A stretch of DNA of 64,000 nucleotides from Chersky-806 sp038252255 (GCA_038252255.1 JBBSAM010000009.1:80656-144655); one strand, 5' to 3'; counted from the first letter of the stretch, positions 50,264 to 59,160 are shown. Program-made: numbers and translations. Notes: generated from the sequence alone by a model not told the origin.

Positions 50264-50646
50264 GCGTCCGGCCGGTGCAACCCGGGCTGTTCCAGTCCGA
50301 CCCCGCGGCGTTGCTCGGGACCCGCTGCGACACGTGCGGCGACCACGCGTTCCCGCGCACCGCGATCTGCCCGTACTGCGGGTCGACCGAGGTGACGGAC
50401 GTGACGCTCTCCGGCACCGGGACCCTCTGGCTCTGGACGACGGTCACCGCCGCGCCGCCGGGGTACCAGGGCGAGGTGCCGTTCGGCTTCGGCATCGTCG
50501 AGCTGACGGGGGGGGTGCGGGTGATCACCCGGCTCGCACTGCCGGACGACTCCTACTCCGAGGGCCTCCCGATGCACCTCCGCATCGTGGCGCTCCATGC
50601 GACCGACGGCGGCGACACGGTCGAGACATGGGAGTTCGCGCCATGA
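50260..50646 (+). CDS. DUF35 OB-fold/zinc-ribbon protein
   Basis: 128 residues. Zinc ribbon CDTCGDHAFPRTAICPYCG (two CxxC knuckles) then an OB-fold (GTGTLWLWTTVTAAPPGY, FGIVELTGGVRVITRL). The second DUF35 protein in the window and again directly beside a thiolase-like gene, here upstream and coupled by ATGA. Likely forms an acyl-CoA-binding complex with it. The GTG start overlaps the CoA-transferase stop. Confidence 0.86.
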   Translation: MSVRPVQPGLFQSDPAALLGTRCDTCGDHAFPRTAICPYCGSTEVTDVTLSGTGTLWLWTTVTAAPPGYQGEVPFGFGIVELTGGVRVITRLALPDDSYSEGLPMHLRIVALHATDGGDTVETWEFAP

Positions 50647-51788
50647 GCCCGACGGACGTCGAGATCGCCGGCGTCGGGATCCATCCGTTCGGCCGGTTCG
50701 AAGAGCGCTCCGTCACCGACCTGGGCGTGACCGCGGTCCAGGGAGCCCTGAAGGAGGCGGGCGTCGGGCGCGGCGGCTTCCAGGCCGCGTTCTGTGGCAC
50801 CGCGTATGCCGGCGTCGCCGCGGGACACAAGGTGCTCGGCGCACTCGCGCTCACCGGGATCCCGATCGTCGACATCGAAGCCGGGTGCGCGAGTGGCGCG
50901 GCCGCGTTGCAGCTGGCGGCCGGCGCGATCCGGGCCGGGCAGTACGACTGCGTGCTCGTGTTCGGGATGGAGAAGATGCCGAAGGGCATCATCCGCTCGA
51001 GCTTCTTCGAGCCCTGGCGCGAGGAAGCCGGGCTGGCGGCGACCCCCGCCTACTTCGCGCTCCGCGCCCAGCGCCTGCTGCGTGAGTCGAGCCTGACGAA
51101 GGACGACCTCGCCCGCGTCGTGGTGAAGAACCGGCGCATGGGGGTGCACAACCCGGACGCGATGTTCCGCAAGGAGGTCACGGCCGACGAGGTGCTCGGT
51201 TCCCGGCTGGTCTGCGACCCACTCCACCTCTTCATGCTCTGCTCCCCGAACGAGGGCGCGGCGGCGGTCGTGCTGCGGAAGGCCACCGGCTCGGGCGCCG
51301 GCCGGGTGACCCTGGCCGCCGCAGTGCTGCGGTCACACCTGCCCGGCAGCGTGCTCGGCGAGGCGACTCCGCTGGCCGGCATCGACGATCGCACGATCAC
51401 TCCCCCGTCGACGCTCGCCGCGCAGGACGCGTACGCCGCGGCGGGCATCGGGCCCGACGACGTGGATCTCGTCGAGTGCCAGGACACCGACGCGGCCCGG
51501 GAGCTGCTCGCATGGGAAGAGCTCGGACTGTGTGGGCGCGGCGAGCAACGCGGAATCTTGGACTCGGGCGACGCCGAGCTCGGCGGCCGGCGGCCGGTCA
51601 ACCCGTCAGGTGGGCTGCTGTCGAAGGGTGAGCCACTCGGGGCGTCGGGTCTCGGCCAGGTGGTCGAGCTCGTGCACCAGCTGCGCGGCGAAGCCGGGCC
51701 GCGCCAGGTCGAGGGGGCACGGGTCGGTCTCGCCCACACCGTCGGCCGCGGTGCCAACGCCTCCGTCACGATCGTGAAGGCGAACTAG
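50643..51788 (+). CDS. thiolase (SCP-x/Ltp family)
   Basis: 381 residues. Unlike the homologue at 1726-2925, it keeps the nucleophilic Cys82 in IEAGCASGAAAL. The C-terminal NPSGGLLSKGEPLGASGLGQ supplies the active-site His-equivalent region (NxxGG, GxSGxG), and HTVGRGANASV ends the fold; the last cysteine of classical thiolases is missing here. Probably cleaves a beta-ketoacyl-CoA produced by the operon. Ended by palindrome copy C. Confidence 0.86.
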   Translation: MSPTDVEIAGVGIHPFGRFEERSVTDLGVTAVQGALKEAGVGRGGFQAAFCGTAYAGVAAGHKVLGALALTGIPIVDIEAGCASGAAALQLAAGAIRAGQYDCVLVFGMEKMPKGIIRSSFFEPWREEAGLAATPAYFALRAQRLLRESSLTKDDLARVVVKNRRMGVHNPDAMFRKEVTADEVLGSRLVCDPLHLFMLCSPNEGAAAVVLRKATGSGAGRVTLAAAVLRSHLPGSVLGEATPLAGIDDRTITPPSTLAAQDAYAAAGIGPDDVDLVECQDTDAARELLAWEELGLCGRGEQRGILDSGDAELGGRRPVNPSGGLLSKGEPLGASGLGQVVELVHQLRGEAGPRQVEGARVGLAHTVGRGANASVTIVKAN

Positions 51789-51803
51789 CCCCCAACGACC
51801 CCC

Positions 51804-51850
51804 GCGTTCGTGCCATTCGGTTCCCCAGAGGACCCTTCTTGCACAATCAG
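51804..51850. repeat. 47-bp palindromic repeat, copy C
   Basis: Left arm GCGTTCGTGCC, centre GGTTCC-CCAGA-GGACC, right arm TGCACAATCAG. It is the most degenerate copy, but its centre differs from copy A by one base in 17. Flanked by extra pairing CCCCCAAC upstream and GTTGGGGG downstream. Lies 16 bp after the thiolase stop, between convergent genes. Confidence 0.7.
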
Positions 51851-51868
51851 CCGGGGGTTGGGGGGTCG

Positions 51869-53272
51869 TCAGCCGACGACGCGTGAGTTGTATTCCTGCA
51901 TGGCGCGGTTCGACAGGTCGGCTGCGCTCTTCAACGCGGCGGCGGGCGCCTTGCCCTGGGTGAACATCTCCTGCTCGCCCGCGAGCACCGAGTCGCGCAC
52001 GGCCTGGTACGCACCGATCACCGGACCTTGCGTGGCGACGTCGTCCGCGCCCGAAACAAGCTGGTCGTACGCGACCTTGTACCCGGGCGTGGTCCGCCAC
52101 AGCTGCTGGATCGCCGGCAGGTCGATCGACGACTTCCGGATCGGCACGTAGCCGGTGCCGGCGGCGAAGTCGGCCTGGGCCTGGGGCGAGTCGAGGAACT
52201 TCAGGTACTCCCAGGCCGCGGCCTGCTTCGCCGGAACGGACTTCTTCACGATGTAGAGCGCGCCGCCGCCGACGAGCACGCCGCCCTTACCGGGCGGACC
52301 GGGCATCGCGGCGACCCCGAGCTCGACACCCCCGCCCTCCCCCGGAGTGGAGAGAACCTGGGAGATCGTGCCCAGGCTCCCGGACGAGTCGATCGTCATA
52401 CCGACGTCCTTGCTGCGGATCCCGAGCAGGTTGTCGTACTGGCTCGGGCCGTCCGCGCTGTTCGTCTTCGCCGCGCCGCTGCTCACCATGTCGGCCATCC
52501 AGGTGAAGATCTCCTGACCGGCCGCGTCGTCGAACGCGACCGCGGTGGCCCGGGCCTTGCGCCCGTTCTCCTGGTTCACGTAGAGCTGGTTCGCCTTGGC
52601 CGACCACTGCTCGAGGTACCACGGGTCCAGCTTCATCCCGAAGCCCGCGGTGTAGCCCGCGTCCTTGATCTTGAGCGCGTCGGCCTTCACCTCGTCGAGG
52701 GTCGCGGGCGGGGACTCGGGATCCAGGCCGGCGGCGCGAAACGCGTTCTTGTCGTAGTACAGGACGGGGTTGGAGACGTTGAACGGCATCGGCCACAGGA
52801 CGCCCTTCACCGTGTAACGGTCGAGCACGCGTTGGAGATAGTCGCTCGTGTCGTAGTGGTCGGCCTTGACACAGGACTGCGCGGGCAGCACGGCCTGCGT
52901 GTCGATCATCTGCTGCGTCGCGGTGTCCTCGACCTGGATCAGGTCGGGGAGGGCGGTTCCCCCGAGTCCGGCGCGGAACTTCTCGAGGTTCTCCTTGTAG
53001 CCGATCTGGTTCACGAGCCGTACCGACACGTTCTTCTGCGACGCGTTGAACTGGTCGGTGAGCCTCTGCAGCGTCTCCTCGTTCGCCCGGGTGAGCGCAT
53101 GCCAGAACGTCACCTCCACCGGCTTCTTCGCCTTGGCCAGCGCGTCGAGTGGGCACTTCGGGAGCGAGCTTGCAGTCGGCGCGTTGCTCCCGCCTCCCCC
53201 ACCGCCGCAGGCCGCCATCGTGAGAGCACCGGCGAGGCCGACGCCGAGGACACGGAGAAAAGACCGATTCAT
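51869..53272 (-). CDS. ABC transporter sugar-type solute-binding lipoprotein
   Basis: 467 residues. Signal peptide with lipobox TMAAC (Cys22) then a Gly-run linker and a family 1 extracellular binding protein (UgpB/MalE-like): VEVTFWHALTRANEETLQRL, PDLIQVEDTATQQMID, MPFNVSNPVLYYDKNAFRAAGLDP, and AWEYLKFLDSPQAQADFAAGTGYVP. Captures a glycerol-3-phosphate- or oligosaccharide-like ligand outside the membrane. Last gene of a four-gene importer operon; GGAG lies 6 nt before the ATG. Confidence 0.9.
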   Translation of the reverse strand: MNRSFLRVLGVGLAGALTMAACGGGGGGSNAPTASSLPKCPLDALAKAKKPVEVTFWHALTRANEETLQRLTDQFNASQKNVSVRLVNQIGYKENLEKFRAGLGGTALPDLIQVEDTATQQMIDTQAVLPAQSCVKADHYDTSDYLQRVLDRYTVKGVLWPMPFNVSNPVLYYDKNAFRAAGLDPESPPATLDEVKADALKIKDAGYTAGFGMKLDPWYLEQWSAKANQLYVNQENGRKARATAVAFDDAAGQEIFTWMADMVSSGAAKTNSADGPSQYDNLLGIRSKDVGMTIDSSGSLGTISQVLSTPGEGGGVELGVAAMPGPPGKGGVLVGGGALYIVKKSVPAKQAAAWEYLKFLDSPQAQADFAAGTGYVPIRKSSIDLPAIQQLWRTTPGYKVAYDQLVSGADDVATQGPVIGAYQAVRDSVLAGEQEMFTQGKAPAAALKSAADLSNRAMQEYNSRVVG

Positions 53273-53319
53273 TGCACGCTCCAAGCTCTGGACCCGACCG
53301 ACCAGCCGATCCGGTCGGG

Positions 53320-54159
53320 TCAGCCTTTCACGGCGCCGGCGGTGAGGCCGCGCACGAGCTGCTTCTGGAAGAGGAGCAGCAGGATCACGAGCGGGAGGGC
53401 GGCGATGATGACCCCGGCAAAGGTGACGTTCACCTGGTCGATGCTCGTCGCCCGCAGCTGCTTGAGCCCGATCTGCACTGTGCGGTACTTCTCGTCCTTG
53501 GTGACGAGCAACGGCCAGAGGTACTGGTTCCACGCCCCGAGGAAGGCGAAGACGCCCAGTGCGGCGACGGCCGGCCGGGCGAGCGGCACCGCGACCCGGG
53601 TCATGAACTTCCAGTGCCCGTAGCCGTCGAGCGACGCCGCGTCCTGGAGGTCACGGGGGACCTGGAGGAAGGCCTGGCGCAGGAGGAACGCTCCGAACCC
53701 GGTAGCCAGGAAGGGAACCGCGAGGCCCTGGTACGAGTTGTACCAACCCAGATCGTTGATCGTCGCGAGGTTGGTGACGATCGTGACCTCGAACGGGACC
53801 ATCAGCGTGGAGAGGAAGACGAGGAAGAGGGTGCGCTTGAGCGGGAACTCGAGGAACGCGAACGCGTAGGCGGCGAGGATCGCGGTGACGAGCTGCCCGA
53901 CCGTGATGATCAGCGTCTGGATCGCGCTGTTCAGGAGGTACCGCGACATGTGCCCCGCGTTCCAAGCGGAGCTGTAGCTGCTCCATTGCGGGTTGGTCGG
54001 GAAGAACGTCGGCGGTCTCGCCGCGATCTGCGACGGCCTGAGCAACGAGTTCACGACGGTCATGTAGAGCGGGAAGATCACGACGATCGCGAGCACCGTC
54101 AGCAGCAGGTAGCGCAACGACTTCCCGAGCATCCGCCGCGCGCGGGGGCTACCGGCCAT
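53320..54159 (-). CDS. ABC transporter permease (UgpE-like)
   Basis: 279 residues and six membrane helices. The cytoplasmic EAA loop reads EFEDAASLDGYGHWKFMTRVAVPLARPA in part (DAASLDGYGHWKF), which docks on the ATPase. N-terminal MTVVNSLLRPSQIAARPP is typical of MalG/UgpE. Overlaps the UgpA-like gene by 11 bp. With the partner permease it forms the channel of the importer. Confidence 0.9.
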   Translation of the reverse strand: MAGSPRARRMLGKSLRYLLLTVLAIVVIFPLYMTVVNSLLRPSQIAARPPTFFPTNPQWSSYSSAWNAGHMSRYLLNSAIQTLIITVGQLVTAILAAYAFAFLEFPLKRTLFLVFLSTLMVPFEVTIVTNLATINDLGWYNSYQGLAVPFLATGFGAFLLRQAFLQVPRDLQDAASLDGYGHWKFMTRVAVPLARPAVAALGVFAFLGAWNQYLWPLLVTKDEKYRTVQIGLKQLRATSIDQVNVTFAGVIIAALPLVILLLLFQKQLVRGLTAGAVKG

Positions 54160-55126
54160 AGTGCACCCGCCGTTCGAGGACCCGCATCTGGATCAGCGTG
54201 AGCACGAACGTGATGGAGAACAGTGCCACCGCGAGAACCGCGGCCTTCCCGTCGTTGTTGTCCTGCCGCAGCGTCGTGTAGACGAAGTAGGTGAGGACGT
54301 TCGTGCGCTTCAGCGGCCCGCCCTGGGTGAGGATGTCGATCTGGCCGAACGTCTGGAACGCGAAGATCGAGCCGACGACGACGGCGAAGAAGATCGTCGG
54401 GGACAGCAGCGGCAGGGTGACACGCCAGAACCGTCTCCACGGTCCCGCACCGTCCACCCGCGCCGCCTCGTCCATCTCTTCGGGGATGGATTGCAGACCT
54501 GAGGACATCAGGATGAACGTGAGGCCGAGCGTCTGCCAGATCGTGATGATGGCGACGCCGATGAGCGCCAGGTCCGGGTTCTCGAGGATGGGTGGTTGCG
54601 GGTTGATGCCCAGCCAAGGCAGCAGGCCGACCACCGGGTTGAACAACGTCCCGAAGATCACCGAGGCCACCGCGACCGACGTCGCGATCGTCGACGAGAA
54701 GATCGTGCGGTAGATGCCGATCCCCTTGAGCTGCTGGTGTGCGAGCACCGCGAGCCCGAGACCGAGCGCGATGCCGGCGGGGACCGTCAGCAGCGCGAAG
54801 CCGACGGTGGTCTTGAGGCTGTCGATGAAGTCCTGCGAGGAGAGGACGTCGCGGTACTGGTCGAAGCCGACGTAGCGGGTCGGCAGGCCCGGGAACGGAG
54901 GGGTCTTGTAGAAGCCCAGGTAGAAGTTGCGGAAGAAGGGATAGAAGACGAACACCCCGAAGATGAAGAGAGACGGGATGAGCAGGAGGTACGCGAAGCC
55001 CATCTCCCGCATCCGCCGCCGTCCGAACCGCCTGCCCCGCCGGCGGGGGATCTCGCCTTCGACCTGGTCGGCCTCGCCGAGGTCGGCCAGCGCGCCGAGC
55101 GTCCCGGAGTCCCCCGAGTAGGTCAT
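54149..55126 (-). CDS. ABC transporter permease (UgpA-like)
   Basis: 325 residues. After a long cytoplasmic N-terminus (about 45 residues, Arg-rich) come six membrane helices. The EAA loop is EEMDEAARVDGAGPWRRFWRV, given here in part (DEAARVDGAGPWRRF). The segment FGQIDILTQGGPLKRTNVLTYFVY matches UgpA/MalF permeases. Lies 16 bp after the ATPase gene. Confidence 0.9.
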   Translation of the reverse strand: MTYSGDSGTLGALADLGEADQVEGEIPRRRGRRFGRRRMREMGFAYLLLIPSLFIFGVFVFYPFFRNFYLGFYKTPPFPGLPTRYVGFDQYRDVLSSQDFIDSLKTTVGFALLTVPAGIALGLGLAVLAHQQLKGIGIYRTIFSSTIATSVAVASVIFGTLFNPVVGLLPWLGINPQPPILENPDLALIGVAIITIWQTLGLTFILMSSGLQSIPEEMDEAARVDGAGPWRRFWRVTLPLLSPTIFFAVVVGSIFAFQTFGQIDILTQGGPLKRTNVLTYFVYTTLRQDNNDGKAAVLAVALFSITFVLTLIQMRVLERRVHYGR

Positions 55127-55142
55127 CGTCCGCGGGCTCCAC

Positions 55143-56234
55143 TCATGCGGGCTCGATCCGGAGCTCGCTCGCGACGTCGAAGAGGTGGAGGTGGTGGAGC
55201 TCGGTCGCCAGGCGGACCCAGGACCCCTCGCCCGGCGCCTGATCGGACGACGGTTGGCGCACGATCACCATCTGGCCGTCTTCGAGCCGGCAGATCACGT
55301 GCCGCTCGTGCCCCAACGACTCCACCGCCGAGACGGTCGCCGGGAGGAGCCCGTCGGGCGCGAGGTGCAGGTGCTCCGGGCGCACGCCGACGACGACGCC
55401 GGTGAGCCCCGCCGCGGTGATCGCCTTCGCGTACGCGGAGGGCAAGGGCACCCGGCTGGCGCCCACCGCGATCGCGAGACCCTCCCCGTCCGCTATGACC
55501 GGGCCGGTGACGGTGTTCATCGCCGGATTCCCGATGAACCGGGCGACGAACAGGTTCCCCGGCTTCTCGTACACCGCCTGCGGCGGCCCGACCTGCTGCA
55601 ACACGCCGTCGCTCATGATCGCGATGCGGTGCCCCATGGTCATCGCCTCGACCTGATCATGGGTCACGTACACGATCGTCGCCTCGAGCCGACGCTGGAG
55701 CTCCACCAGCTCGGCCCGGGTCTGGACCCGCAGCTTCGCGTCGAGGTTCGACAGCGGTTCGTCCATGAGGAACACGTCGGGGCGGCGCACGATCGCGCGT
55801 GCGAGCGCTACGCGCTGCCGTTGACCACCCGAGAGGTGCGCCGGCTTTCGTTCGAGCAATGGCTCGAGGCCGAGAGTCTCGGCCGCGGCCAGGACCAGGC
55901 GCTCGCGTTCCTCCACCGGGACCTTCCGGGTCTTGAGCGGGAATTCGATGTTCTTGCGCACGGTCATGTGCGGGTAGAGCGCGTAGCTCTGGAAGACCAT
56001 CGCAACGTTGCGATCCTTCGGCTCCACATCGTCGACCACACGGTCACCGATCCGGATCGTTCCCTCCGTGGGCACCTCGAGGCCGGCGATCATCCGCAGC
56101 GCGGTGGACTTCCCGCAGCCGGACGGGCCGAGGAGCACGAGGAACTCGCGGTCGAACACTTCGAGCGAGAGGTCGTTGACGGCCACGACATCGCCGAAGC
56201 GCTTCGTGACGTGTTGGAGCACCACACGGGCCAT
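55143..56234 (-). CDS. ABC transporter ATPase (UgpC/MsmK-like)
   Basis: 363 residues. Walker A GPSGCGKST, signature LSGGQRQRVALARA, Walker B DVFLMDEPLSNLDAKLR, switch His in VTHDQVEAMTMGHR. The C-terminal TOBE/OB domain (from about 235, with GVRPEHLHLAPDG) is typical of carbohydrate importers and may bind regulators. First gene of the importer operon; TACGCT is 10 nt before the ATG. Confidence 0.92.
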   Translation of the reverse strand: MARVVLQHVTKRFGDVVAVNDLSLEVFDREFLVLLGPSGCGKSTALRMIAGLEVPTEGTIRIGDRVVDDVEPKDRNVAMVFQSYALYPHMTVRKNIEFPLKTRKVPVEERERLVLAAAETLGLEPLLERKPAHLSGGQRQRVALARAIVRRPDVFLMDEPLSNLDAKLRVQTRAELVELQRRLEATIVYVTHDQVEAMTMGHRIAIMSDGVLQQVGPPQAVYEKPGNLFVARFIGNPAMNTVTGPVIADGEGLAIAVGASRVPLPSAYAKAITAAGLTGVVVGVRPEHLHLAPDGLLPATVSAVESLGHERHVICRLEDGQMVIVRQPSSDQAPGEGSWVRLATELHHLHLFDVASELRIEPA

Positions 56235-56288
56235 AGGCGGGCCGAGCGTAGACCGACCCGGTCCGGTTTCGGACCATTCCCGAAGTTT

Positions 56289-57977
56289 TCAGGCGCGGAG
56301 GAACCAGCCCCGGGGATCCCAGCCGCGCAGCGCGGCGATCTCCGCGGCCGCCGGCCCGGGCAGCTCCTCGACGTTCGCCGAGACCGCCAGCGGCCAGCCG
56401 CAGGCGGCCCGGGCGCGCTCGACCCGCTCGGTGAGCGGCTCCGGGCCGGTCGGCACCGCGCACAGCTCGAGCTCCCCGTCGGGCGTGCGCTTCTCGAGCC
56501 GCCCCAGATCGGTGACGAGCGCACGCACGGCTCGCCCGGGTGACGTCACGTACCCGCACTCGAACGGTGTGCGTTGGCGCGTCAGCGTCGCGACGACCAC
56601 GACCTCCGCCGCCACGCTCGCCACGTCGTTGCCCCCACCCGAGCCGACGAGGAACGGGCCGTCGGGAATCAGGGTGGAGTTCACGTTCCCGTGCCGGTCC
56701 ACCTGCGCGCCGCCGAGGCACCCGATCGTGACGGTGCCCGGCCCGCCGACGATCGTCTCGAGCACCATCGCCGCGTCGCCCAGCATCGTGGCCGAACCGA
56801 AGTTGCGGTGGTTGAGCACGAACGGATCGGCCGGGGTCGGTTCGTAGCCCCACAACCCGATCTCCGCGGTGAGCTGGACGTTCTCACCCCGCGCCCGGGC
56901 CAGATCCACGCCGAGCCAGGCAGCAAGGTTCGCCACGCCCGCGCCGGCGAGCACCGCGTGCGCGCCCAATGCGGCGACACGATCCGCGAGATGGCGCGCA
57001 CCAAAGGTTGCCGCGGTCTCCCACGCGTTCACCGGCGCGTCGAGGTCCGGCGGGTAGGCCTGCGCGTCGATCCGCCACGAGTCTTGACGGGCCTTGGCGC
57101 GGAGCGCGGTGATGCGCGCCGACCCGAGCCGCTCGAGGTACTCGTCCTGTGTCCCGGGTTCGAGGACCCAGCGCCGGATCCAGTCGTCGTAGTCGTCGCG
57201 GCGTGTCGCGGCACGGGCCTCGACCCAGAACTCGTAGTCCTCGCCGTAGCCCTGGACCGGCAACCCGCGGGCGAACAACCCGCCCGGATGCGCGCCCATC
57301 GGGACCTCGCACACTGCCAGCACCCGGTGGGCCGGGATGCGCACGAGATCCGAGTGATCGGCGAGCGAGTCCACGATCTTCTCCACCGTGACGATCGCCC
57401 CGCGCCGGGCCGCGAGCGCACCCCACACGCCCTCGAGCAGGGGTGGCGCGATCGCGATGTTGCCGTCGGCGTCCGCGACCGGAGCGTGGAGGATCGCGAC
57501 GTCGGGCACGAGCGGCGCGAGCAGCCCGACCGTTCCGAACGGGGTGTCGACCTGCCTGTACGCGTCGTTGTGCTCCATGGACGACGCGGCGAGCGAGCGC
57601 GTCGTGATCGCCGGGAGCCCCTTGGCCGCCGCTTCGAGCCGTTGCGTGAACGCGAGGAACGACCAGTGCTCCACCTGCACCGCGCCGGACTGGTACCCCC
57701 GTTGGAACCACGGGTTGGGGGTGAAGTTCGGGAACGTGTCGCCGGAGTAGCCGGTGATCACGCGGTCCACGAGCCCGCCGCGGAAGAAGAGCGCGCCGAG
57801 ACTCGACAGGCTCAGCATCACGAGCGTGAAGTGCGGGTCTCTCCCCCACCACTGCCTCACGACTTCGCGCGCCGCGGCGCTCCAGCGCGTGTGACCGACC
57901 ATGAGGTGCAGAGCGTCACCGGCCTGCACGTGCTCGGCGACCGCATCCGCGACGGTCATCGTTCTCGGCACCCTCAT
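56289..57977 (-). CDS. fused alpha-beta family I CoA-transferase-fold protein (IpdAB-like)
   Basis: 562 residues, twice a single subunit. The alpha-like half (about 1-270) has LHAPVADADGNIAIAP and SLADHSDLVRIPAHRV; the beta-like half (about 320-562) has VQLTAEIGLWGYEPTPADP, TIGCLGGAQVDRHGNVNST and VGSGGGNDVAS. In mycobacteria IpdA and IpdB are separate subunits that open the last sterol ring (established). Here both are on one chain, with a Glu in AEIG at the usual catalytic position. The N-terminal codons form one arm of the hairpin at 57960-58010. Confidence 0.75.
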   Translation of the reverse strand: MRVPRTMTVADAVAEHVQAGDALHLMVGHTRWSAAAREVVRQWWGRDPHFTLVMLSLSSLGALFFRGGLVDRVITGYSGDTFPNFTPNPWFQRGYQSGAVQVEHWSFLAFTQRLEAAAKGLPAITTRSLAASSMEHNDAYRQVDTPFGTVGLLAPLVPDVAILHAPVADADGNIAIAPPLLEGVWGALAARRGAIVTVEKIVDSLADHSDLVRIPAHRVLAVCEVPMGAHPGGLFARGLPVQGYGEDYEFWVEARAATRRDDYDDWIRRWVLEPGTQDEYLERLGSARITALRAKARQDSWRIDAQAYPPDLDAPVNAWETAATFGARHLADRVAALGAHAVLAGAGVANLAAWLGVDLARARGENVQLTAEIGLWGYEPTPADPFVLNHRNFGSATMLGDAAMVLETIVGGPGTVTIGCLGGAQVDRHGNVNSTLIPDGPFLVGSGGGNDVASVAAEVVVVATLTRQRTPFECGYVTSPGRAVRALVTDLGRLEKRTPDGELELCAVPTGPEPLTERVERARAACGWPLAVSANVEELPGPAAAEIAALRGWDPRGWFLRA

Positions 57978-58010
57978 GCCGCCTGAGCCCGTCTCATCGT
58001 GCCGAGAACG
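57960..58010 (-). promoter_or_regulatory. 12-bp inverted repeat enclosing the start codon
   Basis: CGTTCTCGGCAC (57960-57971) and GTGCCGAGAACG (57999-58010) form a 12-bp stem with a 27-nt loop that contains the ATG of the CoA-transferase-fold gene. In the loop lies a 7-codon mini-frame (ATG at 57991) ending in ATGA at the true start. It could terminate the upstream dehydrogenase transcript or control translation. Confidence 0.5.
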
Positions 58011-58025
58011 TATCGGTCGGGGCGG

Positions 58026-59120
58026 TTAGGTGGCGTCGAGGACGAGATCGGCGACGCGCTGGCGCTGCCAGCCCTGGTAGCCGAGCAGGGTGTCGTTCTG
58101 CTTCGCCCGCTTGTAGAAGAACTGCGCGTCGCTGTCCCAGGTGAAGCCCACCGCGCCGTGCACCTGGATGTTCTCGGCGGTGACGAAGACCGCGCCCTCG
58201 GCCATAGAGCTCTTCGCGATCGCCGCGGCACGCGAGCGGTTCTCGTCCTCCACGTCCGAGGACCATGCGGCGAAGTGCACGCCGACGCGGCCGAGCTCGA
58301 GCCGGTGCAGCATGTCCACGATCTTGTGCTGGATGACCTGATGGGTCGCGATCGGCTTGTCGAACTGCACGCGCACCTTCGAGTACTCGACCGCCATCTC
58401 CAGCGCGGCCTCGCACACGCCGACGAGCTCGGCCGCGAGACCGACGGATGAGTCGTCGGCGATGCGGCGCCAGATCGCTTGATGGTCACCGAGTGGCCCG
58501 AGCGGGATCCCAGGGGTCTCGCGGAGCTCGAGGCGGGCCGCCTTGCGCGTGGGATCCATCGTCGGCACGAACTCCGCGGCCGGCGACTCGATGAGGAACG
58601 ACCCGATCCCTTCCTGCGTGCGCGCCGCGACGATCACCCAGTCGGCGGTGTGACCGTCGAGCACGAGCGGCTTGAGACCGCTGAGCACCCAGTCCGCGCC
58701 CTTGCGCCGGGCCCGGGTGCGGATGCGGTCGACCGGATCGCCGTGGCCGAGCTCGTCGAGCGCGATCGTGCCGCGCTTCGAACCGGCCGCGAGGCCTTCG
58801 AGCAGGTCGAACGCACCGAGCCGCCGGGCCGCGATCGTCGCTTCGATCGCCGAGGAGAAGTACGGGCCGGGGAACGGCACGCGGCCCATCTCCTCGAGCA
58901 CGACCACCGCGTCGACCAGGTCCAGGCCGAGCCCACCCTGCTCCTCGGGGATGAGGATGCCGGTCCAGCCGAGGTCGACGATCTGGCTCCAGATGCCGTC
59001 CTCGAAGCCGCGCTCGTCGTCGCCCATCGCCCGCACGTAGGTGCTCGGCGAGCGGTCCGCCAGGAACGCGCGAACGGACTCGCGGAGGGCATCCTGATCG
59101 GCAGAAAACGTGAAATCCAC
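58026..59120 (-). CDS. acyl-CoA dehydrogenase, probable non-catalytic partner subunit
   Basis: 364 residues. N-terminal FTFSADQDALRESVRAFLAD and C-terminal NIQVHGAVGFTWDSDAQFFYKRAK match FadE26/28-type subunits. Neither Glu position is filled (IADDSSVGLAAEL instead of HERxG, no YEGT), so it is probably the structural or substrate-binding half of a heterotetramer. Divergent from the Glu-bearing 59175 gene over a palindromic operator, which makes the two a likely pair. TAGGCT lies 8 nt before the GTG. Confidence 0.86.
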   Translation of the reverse strand: MDFTFSADQDALRESVRAFLADRSPSTYVRAMGDDERGFEDGIWSQIVDLGWTGILIPEEQGGLGLDLVDAVVVLEEMGRVPFPGPYFSSAIEATIAARRLGAFDLLEGLAAGSKRGTIALDELGHGDPVDRIRTRARRKGADWVLSGLKPLVLDGHTADWVIVAARTQEGIGSFLIESPAAEFVPTMDPTRKAARLELRETPGIPLGPLGDHQAIWRRIADDSSVGLAAELVGVCEAALEMAVEYSKVRVQFDKPIATHQVIQHKIVDMLHRLELGRVGVHFAAWSSDVEDENRSRAAAIAKSSMAEGAVFVTAENIQVHGAVGFTWDSDAQFFYKRAKQNDTLLGYQGWQRQRVADLVLDAT

Positions 59121-59144
59121 GGGGCCGGAGCCTATCGGAGAAAC

Positions 59145-59160
59145 CTGACACGCGTGTTAG
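59145..59160. promoter_or_regulatory. palindromic operator between divergent dehydrogenase genes
   Basis: CTGACACGCGTGTTAG is a 16-bp palindrome with a single mismatched pair and a self-complementary ACACGCGTGT core. It lies in the 54-bp spacer between two divergent starts, next to both -10 regions (TAGGCT at 59134-59129 minus; TAGCCT at 59158 plus). The form is typical of TetR-family operators. The regulator is unknown and differs from the KstR-type site. Confidence 0.6.
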
